Part shown: positions 61,401 through 64,000 of the stretch, piece by piece | How positions within the stretch are numbered: the stretch's first letter is position 1 | Layout of the letters: each line of letters begins with the position of its first letter | Assembly: GCA_012845835.1 (NCBI GenBank) | Contig: JABAKD010000020.1 | Location: 17,272,306 to 17,336,305, forward strand | Source of the DNA: Undaria pinnatifida | Lineage: Eukaryota; Sar; Phaeophyceae; Laminariales; Alariaceae | DNA: 64,000 nt | Direction: 5' to 3' | The notes under the pieces: generated by a model | What the model was told of the DNA's origin: nothing | Database searches by the model: none | Seen by the model: only the letters and a program-made list of their open reading frames with translations | Program-made: the position numbers and the translations under genes

Positions 61401-62764
61401 CTGTGGAGTGGCCACGCCGGAAATCAAATTACAACTCATTGGCGCTGTCATCCATGAGCAAGAAAGTAGGCACAAGGTGCAGAAGTCCGTCTTTCGAGCG
61501 GTTCTTGGAAGGATTCAGTTCACCGTTCATGCGACTCGCCGGACACCTCTCGGCGCTTCGCGCTTGGTGCAAGCGACGTCTGCCTGGTTGGTGAAAACCC
61601 GACGTGCTCCGTCCCGGCATAGTAGGGATGCGAGGATCTATGGTCATACGACTACGGCCATGCACAAACTGAGTACACCCACCACCCCCTTTTTGTGTGT
61701 GTCACGTCCCTGGCTTGGAACAGGTGCTGTCGACGAAGATCGAGGATTTCGCTGAGTTCGGGAAGCGCCTTGAAACGGTGAGCTATAACTTTTTTGACGT
61801 GCACGGTTTTTGCGGACAGCTTACTTGGGATTAGCGTGTATTTTTTCCAGTGGTAGCAGGATTAAAACAGTAGGGTGTTTGCGATTTCCAATATTCTATT
61901 GGGTTAGAAAATTGTAAAAGTAGCAGTGAAACCGACCGACGAACATCATGCTAACTTGCCCCAGGCCAACCAACCCACGAAAACATCAGGTTGAACAATA
62001 AAATAAAAAACGGTAGAAAAATGTATTTCTGACCAATGTTTTCGCTATTTTTTTCGTGGGTTGGATTCGCCTTGGGATAGAGACGTTTGACGGTTTCAAT
62101 ACTATTCATAGTATTAATTGTTTTTCTACCCAACTCGTACCCAAACAAAGTTGATACCAGATACATCATAAACACCCTAGTAGTCGCCGTTTCGTAACGG
62201 CTTAGCGTTTGAAGCAAGAGGGCAACAACAGCGCTTACACCACTACTGTAGACCACTCGCACGGTGTCGTTGCCGGGTTTGTTGTCTTGTCGGGGATTCT
62301 GCGGCGTGCACCCCCGAGTGCCCGCGCGTGAGGAGGCGTTTTGTCGCTTTTTGATGGCAATGTTTCGTTGGATGCAGGGGGGTGTTTCTGAGCGCGGGCA
62401 GCGGGCGCTCTAAAGAAGATGTGCATACTTTAGGCAGATATCGATTTCTCAAGAGTTTTGTGGCTTGGAGGACTCTTCTGTCAGCCACGTTCCCTCCCCC
62501 TCCACCCCCCGTTGCGTTTCCCCTTCTTTTGGTTGGAAACCCTACTGTTCCGTGGTGGTTTCCTGTGTTTTTATGCCGAAACCCCATTTTTTCGCTCCGA
62601 CGGCGTTATCTCTTTCTCACCGTGTGTCAATCGTTTTTTCCGTTCAGCTTAAATCTACGGCGAGTGTAGCGGTTGTGGGCTCCAAGGCTGCGTTTGAGAC
62701 GTACAACTCGGAGGCTGGCGACGCCGACAAGCTGAACATCGTTGACCCGTTCTCCCAAGAATAG
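35451..62764 (+). CDS. PREP1: Presequence protease PreP (M16C metallopeptidase), complete, 20 exons
   Basis: Twenty exons with unbroken phase give 3237 nt and 1078 residues, the size usual for PreP/PITRM1. Exons: 35451-35834, 38835-39038, 39484-39552, 40000-40134, 42477-42632, 46527-46668, 48383-48594, 49020-49174, 50455-50575, 51009-51155, 51840-52029, 53213-53460, 55142-55249, 56225-56289, 56712-56889, 58138-58287, 59511-59745, 60212-60378, 61724-61777, 62648-62764. The inverted zinc motif HILEH is at residues 146-150 and the distal Glu (FNEMKG) at 246, the spacing known for PreP. The C-terminal half carries RVMGGAYGG (Arg926, Tyr932), which completes the closed peptide chamber in this family. 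PreP degrades cleaved targeting peptides and other short peptides inside mitochondria and, in plants, chloroplasts. Here the N-terminus suggests organelle import. No exon is missing. Confidence 0.97.
35835..38834 (+). other. PreP intron 1
   Basis: 3.0 kb. Holds a relative of the GTCGAACTCACGGCTGACGTCCTT sequence at about 36747-36785 (another copy at 34942-34968) and, before the acceptor, tandem CCCGTGT(C/T)CT-type pyrimidine-rich units at 38585-38790 that read through into misleading long open frames. No exon is seen. Confidence 0.6.
38835..39038 (+). CDS. PREP1: PreP exon 2 (zinc-binding HILEH)
   Basis: Acceptor gggagcag|GTGTTC; donor CTCAAG|gtgggg; phase 0 both ends. VFGVTFRTPPEDSTG leads into HILEHSVLCGSRNYPVKEPF and FLNAFTYPDRTCYPVASQN, the most conserved part of the family. 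H146, E149 and H150 are zinc ligands and catalytic base. Confidence 0.98.
39484..39552 (+). CDS. PREP1: PreP exon 3
   Basis: Acceptor ctgcag|GACTTC; donor CCTCAG|gtaacg; 23 codons, DFYNLMNVYLDAVFFPRAVR and DPQ. Canonical PreP helix after the active site. Confidence 0.97.
39620..39900. repeat. GGGATGGGATAATATGG minisatellite in PreP intron 3
   Basis: GGAATGGGATGGGATAATATGGAAACCGTCAAT-type units, about 60 bp period, four or more copies. Confidence 0.88.
40000..40134 (+). CDS. PREP1: PreP exon 4 (third zinc ligand)
   Basis: Acceptor atcccag|GTGATG; donor CAGCAG|gtaacg. Residues 220-264, with TYKGVVFNEMKGVYSSPDSL; Glu246 is the distal metal ligand. Confidence 0.98.
40567..40616 (+). repeat. R1 3' end fragment
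   Basis: Only the last part of R1: GACACTACGGCTATGCATGA, then AATGAGTACACCCCCC. Confidence 0.7.
40617..40712 (+). repeat. Tandem copies of the block preceding PreP exon 5
   Basis: CTGACTCTACGTACCGACCT-TTTCTGGAACG-C-run, then CAATGACGCCACCCACCTTC-TCTAGAAC-C-run. Same order as 41299-41331 and as 42431-42476, which leads into the true exon 5. Confidence 0.65.
41243..41290 (+). repeat. R2 3' end fragment
   Basis: GATACGAAACTAAGGCAAGC then AACAAATAAGCATGCCCCCC. The tail is directly upstream of the decayed exon 5 copy. Confidence 0.7.
41299..41374 (+). repeat. Decayed copy of the PreP exon 5 5' edge
   Basis: ACTATCTTCTCCGACAACGC, then ATACGGCGTGGACTCTGGCGG corresponds to ACCATCTTCCCCGACAACGC, then TTACGGCGTGGACTCTGGCGG at 42477. 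The copy reads TIFSDNAYGVDSGG then TGA. The upstream C-rich block (about 30 bp) is duplicated too, but the acceptor AG is lost. Confidence 0.92.
41497..41745. mobile_element. Short inverted-repeat element (MITE-like)
   Basis: Left end ACACTCCAGCTGTAAGATCG-AAGATTTCGTC; right end GACAAAATCTTCGATCTCAC-AGCTGGAGTGT is its inverse. About 250 bp. A partial relative (GATCTCGCAGCTGAAGTGT) is at 26608-26660. Confidence 0.75.
41748..42425 (+). repeat. R1 near full-length copy plus a second 3' end
   Basis: Full R1 order to 42318, then a second partial 3' copy (42319-42425) starting AACTGCCTGGTTGGTGAAAA and ending in a C-run 50 bp before exon 5. Confidence 0.88.
42477..42632 (+). CDS. PREP1: PreP exon 5
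   Basis: Acceptor ctctcag|ACCATC; donor CTCAAG|gtatgt. Residues 265-316: TIFPDNAYGVDSGGDPTAIP, then FHERFYHPGNSRVYFYGDD. A decayed copy of its start lies upstream at 41299-41374. Confidence 0.98.
43058..44312 (-). CDS. Candidate antisense gene nested in PreP intron 5
   Basis: From ATG 44312-44310 an open frame reads MASSSSGANQWKKTSEPKVE, FDRTKGKWRLRMQYT, KKRTEIVRSVYFSTREEVEA, then a Pro/Ser/Ala-rich stretch. A second protein-like frame starts at 43542 after taagttaag|G (FVEEYDIFRLRKALLGDITE, LLQPDDEDVVGEGEG, FEYEVQAGTRNIGVYS) and stops near 43058. Joining at GAGTT|gtgggt (about 43995) is phase-compatible. The KGKWR...KR...YFSTREE pattern is faintly like an AP2-type DNA-binding fold, but I do not claim it. 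Between the two frames the acceptor region is present three times. It could be a real nested gene or a decayed one. Confidence 0.35.
43540..43990 (-). repeat. Triplicated intron 3' end in the nested candidate gene
   Basis: Three direct units on -, each running GTGTGTTGGTTC, a T-rich stretch with TACTAAATC or TACTCAATC, then TGTTAAG|G, TGTTGAG|G or AGTTAAG|G. Only the last (43542) enters a long open frame. Confidence 0.7.
45450..45720. repeat. GATCT-rich degenerate repeat
   Basis: GATCTGTGTGGTACAGATC, ATGATCTAGAGCTC and GATCACGTGGACCAGGGATC words. Same type as 4540-4780 and 60480-60720. Confidence 0.55.
46172..46266 (+). repeat. 21-bp tandem repeat
   Basis: Five units of TGTACCTTTTTCATTGTAAA with small changes. 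Three units read TTCATTGTAA. Confidence 0.9.
46527..46668 (+). CDS. PREP1: PreP exon 6
   Basis: Acceptor tggcag|AGGCTT; donor AAGG|gtgagc, leaving phase 1. Residues 317-363, RLELLDGYLSEFDASGA through KEEFPAGEDSK. Confidence 0.95.
47232..47478. repeat. GGGTC/GACCC fold-back repeat, copy 4
   Basis: CTCGCGGGTCGG units, then GACCC units with TTTGAAAACCTCCTTTGACC and TTTGAACACCTCCTGACCCG, ending CCCGTGAAAAGCC. Confidence 0.85.
47828..48030. repeat. CAACNGCAAC/ACAAC low-complexity array
   Basis: Imperfect (CAACNN)n on + upstream of the R2 copies in PreP intron 6. Confidence 0.8.
48103..48335 (+). repeat. Two R2 copies in tandem before PreP exon 7
   Basis: 48103-48216: GAGTAGGAACGGTGCTCCAT, GACTAAGGCAAGCAACAAAT-GAGTACG, C-run. 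48250-48335: CTCCGTCTCGAAAGGGATGT, AAGGCAAGCAACAAATAATC-ACGCCC. The C-rich tail runs to within 20 bp of the exon 7 acceptor. Confidence 0.85.
48383..48594 (+). CDS. PREP1: PreP exon 7
   Basis: Acceptor gcacaag|ATAAGC completes GAT (Asp364); donor CTCAAG|gtgggg. DKHMVSVNWLLNDEPMSPKD and LGESVIGGGLSSELMQNTYS are typical of the second domain. Confidence 0.97.
49020..49174 (+). CDS. PREP1: PreP exon 8
   Basis: Acceptor ttcgcag|GGAGTC; donor CCCGAG|gtatgg, phase 2. GVSKENVPKVEALVLQTLEK, then LREFNTGSFP. Confidence 0.97.
49255..49455 (+). repeat. R1, 5'-truncated copy
   Basis: Starts inside R1 at GCGGTTCTTGGAAGGGTGCA and runs to ATGAGTACACCC. PreP intron 8. Confidence 0.88.
50115..50330 (-). repeat. 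Single arm of the inverted-repeat family (see 12445-13575)
   Basis: CCAAAAAGTGATTTTGAGCA, GACAATTCCGACCA and TTCAGAAACCGTTTTGTG follow arm order. PreP intron 8. Confidence 0.55.
50455..50575 (+). CDS. PREP1: PreP exon 9
   Basis: Acceptor catgcag|GGGCCT completes an Arg codon; donor AAGAAG|gtgagg. RGLSFMLGAMSDWVYNRNPT, then FETPLKELKEDLAAGKK. Confidence 0.97.
50668..50815 (-). repeat. R2 copy, antisense to PreP, just after the exon 9 donor region
   Basis: GGTGTTGCTTAACTTGGTAA, TTGACCATTGAACACGCACT, GTTCCTACTCCTAATAGAGA and TCCAACATTTGGGCGCTCAG match 15278-15400. The tail side adjoins the G-rich start of intron 9. Confidence 0.85.
51009..51155 (+). CDS. PREP1: PreP exon 10 (linker hairpin)
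   Basis: Acceptor gtcccag|GTGTTT; donor GACCAG|gtatgc; 49 codons. VFEGIVKDLLVKNGHRATVE, then EKGLLQGVKDRMSDQ, part of the helical linker between the two halves. Confidence 0.96.
51180..51640 (+). repeat. Pyrimidine-rich (CT) low-complexity block in PreP intron 10
   Basis: CTCCTCCCCCTCCCC-type sequence, which opens long artefactual frames on both strands. Confidence 0.75.
51700..51741 (+). repeat. Decayed copy of the PreP exon 11 5' edge
   Basis: TGCCTTCACTGTGTTAGCCAG|GACCTGGCCAA against GGCCTCCATGACCGCATTATCCAG|GACCTGGTTGA at 51817-51850; about 110 bp apart and separated by C-runs. Confidence 0.7.
51840..52029 (+). CDS. PREP1: PreP exon 11 (end of linker)
   Basis: Acceptor ttatccag|GACCTG; donor AGCG|gtaagg, phase 1. 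ESTKLLKEAQAKEDSAEAKA, LPTLSVADLD, and KNIPIEITKVQGVDVITHDV. Its 5' edge has a decayed copy at 51700-51741. Confidence 0.95.
52280..52470 (-). repeat. tRNA-Ser-like tandem (SINE-like head)
   Basis: Read on -: CGTGGTTAACCTCGAACCCC, CTGCTAA (a serine GCT-type anticodon loop), then GGGGTTCGAATCTCGG, close to a pol III B box. Further on, GCCGAGAGCGCTTTA occurs twice with CAAATCTCGGAATGGAGGTG between. A proper cloverleaf does not close, so I read it as a tRNA-derived repeat, not a tRNA gene. Confidence 0.4.
52768..52845. repeat. (GTT)n array
   Basis: About 25 GTT/GTC units in PreP intron 11. Confidence 0.9.
53213..53460 (+). CDS. PREP1: PreP exon 12
   Basis: Acceptor accccag|GCATCC completes a Gly codon; donor GGAAAG|gtgggg followed by G-rich sequence. 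GILYADVGMDLSNVLLEDLP, VQLSRRIGSQTGGVYATF, FLFLRGK. Start of the C-terminal half. Confidence 0.97.
53841..53945 (-). repeat. R1, 5'-truncated copy, inverted
   Basis: Read on -: CCTGGTTGGTGGAAACCCGA, GCATAGTAGGGATGTGAGGG, CATGCACAAACTGAGCACAC. Only the 3' third of R1 remains. Confidence 0.85.
53975..54190 (+). repeat. Dispersed repeat family J, copy 2
   Basis: Partner of 960-1145: GGGTTTGAGCCACTCGCACG, CGACTCCGTACCTCGCTGAC, TTGCATGGCGGTGCGGCTTC. Confidence 0.6.
54215..54470. repeat. (TCTAGATGTTTACATG)n minisatellite
   Basis: TAGATGT, ACATGTT and GGATGT words in about 14-18 bp units. Confidence 0.85.
54500..54770 (+). repeat. Single arm of the inverted-repeat family (see 12445-13575)
   Basis: GAAAATGGTTTCTGAATGACG, ATCGTCGGAAGTACGATAGG, GATTCTCGTTGCATACCTGG, TAGCAGTTTTGTTTTTGTCC and AAATCAGTTTTTGGTT in arm order. 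Confidence 0.75.
55142..55249 (+). CDS. PREP1: PreP exon 13
   Basis: Acceptor atggcag|GCGGTG; donor TCCAAG|gtgctt; 36 codons, AVVDKVPDMLNIMFDVITDA and NLDSQQRVVEMLKESK. Its 3' edge is repeated twice downstream. Confidence 0.96.
55350..55640 (+). repeat. Two extra copies of the PreP exon 13 3' edge and following intron
   Basis: CGACAGCCAGCAGAGGGTTT at 55357 and CGACAGCCAGCAGAGTGTCG at 55508 repeat 55208 (CGACAGCCAGCAGAGGGTCG) at about 150 bp spacing, each with GA(G/A)ATGCT(G/C)AAGGAAT and TGT(G)TGTGNNTA downstream. The first is frameshifted. The second still reads DSQQSVVEVLKESK, but its donor GTG is GCG. Confidence 0.92.
56225..56289 (+). CDS. PREP1: PreP exon 14
   Basis: Acceptor ctaacag|GCGCGG; donor GCCAG|gtgaac, phase 2. 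ARLQASIQGSGHSFANTRLE: the GSGH-x-x-A motif is a PreP landmark. Confidence 0.96.
56330..56460. repeat. GTTATTGTTGTTGTTATGG low-complexity array
   Basis: GTT/GGTTATT repeats in PreP intron 14. Confidence 0.8.
56712..56889 (+). CDS. PREP1: PreP exon 15
   Basis: Acceptor tcaacag|GTACAC completes an Arg codon; donor GACCAG|gtgggg then a G-run. YTVDGYLGELQGGVTYINTV, then LLSKEQFIFNLTGDQ. A related 3' edge occurs at 57960-58030. Confidence 0.96.
57060..57125 (+). repeat. Short tandem repeat, three units
   Basis: AATCGTCTGGAAAATGCCCC, AATCGTCGGGAAAATGCCCA and AATCGTCGGAGAAATG. Confidence 0.85.
57955..58035 (+). repeat. Copy of the PreP exon 15 3' edge
   Basis: Encodes EERFVLNITGDQ, against KEQFIFNLTGDQ at the end of exon 15 (56848-56889), then G-rich sequence and GGCGTGTGTGTTTGGTGTGTG like the start of intron 15. 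The donor is gttgct, not gtgggg. An AG (AAAAG|CGTG) at 57951-57952 could act as an acceptor. Confidence 0.85.
58138..58287 (+). CDS. PREP1: PreP exon 16
   Basis: Acceptor cccctcag|GCTGTT after a C-run; donor ACGCAG|gtgagt. Residues 839-888, less conserved: AVLDSANPAVAGFLSRLPEK and EETDEGFVVPTQ. Confidence 0.93.
58310..58620. repeat. (GATG/GATT/GGTG)n microsatellite
   Basis: TGGATGGATGGGTGGGTGG, then ATTGATTGATTGATTG and mixed units in PreP intron 16. Confidence 0.9.
58825..58905 (+). repeat. Decayed copy of the PreP exon 16 3' edge and donor region
   Basis: GAAAGCGAGGGCTTCGTCGT, TCTCTCAGTTTTGGC and TGTTGAGCC match GAAACCGACGAGGGCTTCGT, TTTCTCAGTCGGTTTTTGC and TGTGGCTC at 58256-58322. The donor GTGAGT is degraded. 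Confidence 0.8.
59115..59450 (+). repeat. R1, 5'-truncated copy before PreP exon 17
   Basis: Starts at GGGTAAGGCACCCACGAGGC and runs to the 3' end; a C-run follows to 59480, 30 bp before the exon 17 acceptor. Confidence 0.88.
59511..59745 (+). CDS. PREP1: PreP exon 17 (Arg926/Tyr932 motif)
   Basis: Acceptor cgtaaag|GTGAAC; donor TCCG|gtaaga, phase 1. VNYVVKGGRLYQPGE, RVMGGAYGGFTKFNPVSGLF and SCLSYRDPNLGKTLDNYDG are strongly conserved. Confidence 0.98.
60030..60130 (+). repeat. (CATTATTCTT)n tandem repeat
   Basis: About nine units of CATTATTCTT or variants in PreP intron 17. Confidence 0.85.
60212..60378 (+). CDS. PREP1: PreP exon 18
   Basis: Acceptor tttacag|CGTACC completes an Ala codon; donor GACGAG|gtacgc. 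ELDLPQEELDSSIIGAIGDM, then WASLRRHLMGHTDETRQRFR. Confidence 0.97.
60480..60720. repeat. GATCTG-rich degenerate repeat
   Basis: GATCTGTTGTAGATCTGTTAA, GATCTATTAATAACAGATCG and similar. PreP intron 18. Confidence 0.55.
61321..61690 (+). repeat. R1, 5'-truncated copy before PreP exon 19
   Basis: Starts at ACAAGGGGAATGATCGCACC, ends CACAAACTGAGTACACCC, then a short pyrimidine stretch and the exon 19 acceptor 34 bp later. Confidence 0.88.
61724..61777 (+). CDS. PREP1: PreP exon 19
   Basis: Acceptor ggaacag|GTGCTG; donor GAAACG|gtgagc; 18 codons, VLSTKIEDFAEFGKRLET. Confidence 0.93.
62648..62764 (+). CDS. PREP1: PreP terminal exon 20
   Basis: Acceptor cgttcag|CTTAAA; stop TAG at 62762-62764. LKSTASVAVVGSKAAFETYN, then EAGDADKLNIVDPFSQE. 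Confidence 0.96.
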   Translation, partial: LKSTASVAVVGSKAAFETYNSEAGDADKLNIVDPFSQE

Positions 62765-64000
62765 ACCCAAAAGAAGAACGAGTTTTGTTTTTTTTGTTGT
62801 CGAAAAAAATGAGCACGATTGGTGTTTCTACCCCCCCCCCCCCCCTTTTTCTTCTGCACCCACCAGTTTTTGGTGGCGGACAGTACCCACCGTTTTGGTG
62901 ACAAAGCTACTCGGATTTGATTATGTGGGTTGATTTTCGCCGTAGAGAAAAAAGCGTTAAAATATATTTTTTTTCTGCACCCACGTTTTAGGAACTTTTC
63001 GCTTTGAAATGGAGTGGGATGTTTTTTGCAGTCGTCATTACAGGGTTAAGAACGTCTTTGACCTGATTGGTGGATTGCTTCTGCGGGGAGGCGGGGGGGG
63101 GGGGGCGGTGGCCGGGGAGGCGATCATGGCGGCGCCTTTTGCGCGTTTTGTTTTTTGTTGCGCTATTAAATGGTGAAATCGAGGAGACTTGATCCATGTG
63201 GCACTGCGCCCACGTGTTCGGGGACTTGACTACTTGGAATTAGTAGGGGATGCTTTTCCAAGTAGTGAAACGTGTTTATAACAGCAGTCAGTAGTAGCAG
63301 GAGCAGCAGAGGGATAATCTCGTGTGCGTGTGCGCTAAAACGAGGGTGCGCGTGTCGTGTTGGACGTTTCGCCGGAAGAGGAGGGTCCGTTCTTGGATAC
63401 CAGTACCTTTTATTGGCACCCTTGTGGGATATACATCTGGGATACCTTTATGGGGACCCTTCTGGGATACCGTCGTTACTGGGACCCTTCTGGGATACCA
63501 GGTACCTTTTATTGGCACTCTTGTGGGACACACACATGGGATACCTTAATTGGCACCCTTGTGAGATACCGTCGTTATTGGGTCCCTTCTGGGGTACCTT
63601 TTTTTGGCACCCTTGTGTGGGATACACATCTGAGGGTACCTTTTTTGGCACCCCTGTGGGATATCATTGTTATTGGGTCCCTTCTGGGATACCTTTTTTT
63701 GGCACCCTTGTGTGGGATACACATATGGGGGTACCTTTTTTGGCACCCCTGTGGAATAAACATCGGGGATACCTTCATCGGGATCGTTCTGGGATACCTT
63801 CGTTAATGGGTCCTTTCTGGGAGTCCATTTTGGGTTTTCTGTTATTTTGCTTGTGATGTTTTGCACTTCAGACCGGTGGATGCTGCCTGCGCATGTGACG
63901 TTCACCAGTTGCGACCCTTAGGCGGCTCTAACTTGATGTTGAAAAATATCTTCTAAACACGTCAGAGGTGAATTCGATAAATTGAGGTCGATGGTCATCC
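62765..64000. other. 3' flank of PreP
   Basis: No exon is seen. Holds C-runs, the ACTTGGAATTAG motif at about 63227-63245, and the minisatellite listed next. The PreP 3' untranslated end should lie in the first few hundred bases. Confidence 0.5.
63395..63830 (+). repeat. GGCACCCTTGTGGGATACAC minisatellite
   Basis: About ten imperfect units built from GGCACCC(T/C)TGTGGGATA, CACATCTGGG, GGTACCTTTTTT and GGGTCCCTTCTGGGATACC, with a higher-order period near 110-120 bp. It opens several artefactual frames. Confidence 0.88.

Noticed and set aside
63395-63830. CRISPR-like direct repeats
   Set aside because: Units vary in length, have no constant spacers, and the genome is eukaryotic; it is a minisatellite.

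Overview
This is a window of nuclear DNA from a eukaryote. Coding exons are short (54-384 bp), introns run from about 420 bp to 3.9 kb, splice sites are GT-AG, and roughly 90 % of the window is intron, repeat or low-complexity DNA. Long C or G homopolymers (one of 30 G), interstitial TTAGGG-like arrays, GC-rich exons and a presequence protease with a leader resembling the signal-plus-transit leaders of secondary plastids fit a stramenopile alga, perhaps a brown alga. That taxonomic reading is inference. Three genes are assembled here by conserved family sequence plus splice-phase continuity, and a fourth is a weak candidate.

Layout. (1) 250-2633, + strand: the last two exons of a small DUF423/TMEM256-type membrane protein whose start lies left of the window. 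(2) 2634-6011: intergenic, between convergent gene ends. (3) 22156-6012, - strand: a neutral sphingomyelinase of the SMPD2/ISC1 class, 12 exons, with all catalytic motifs in order and two C-terminal membrane helices; its 5' end is not settled. (4) 22157-35450: about 13 kb of repeats with no gene I can support, including a TA-flanked pogo/Tigger-like element, a minisatellite rich in ACGCGT, trinucleotide arrays and telomere-like tracts. (5) 35451-62764, + strand: a complete 20-exon gene for presequence protease PreP (M16C), 1078 residues, in 27.3 kb. Its fifth intron contains an antisense candidate gene (44312-43058). (6) 62765-64000: 3' flank with a minisatellite.

Function. The genes look unrelated. 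PreP degrades cleaved transit peptides in organelles, the sphingomyelinase makes ceramide at membranes, and the DUF423 protein has no known role. They do not form an operon-like unit.

The most interesting signal is structural. At least nine exon edges are accompanied by a decayed direct copy of the same splice junction plus adjoining exon sequence, always in the adjacent intron or 3' flank. Two dispersed repeat families that share a 3' terminus (CAAA-TGAGTAC-R-CCCC) end in C-runs. In the sense orientation these tails lie just upstream of several PreP 3' splice sites and may supply their pyrimidine tracts. Several introns start with G-runs and end with C-runs. Together these suggest introns growing by junction-spanning duplication and C-tail element insertion without damage to the reading frame.
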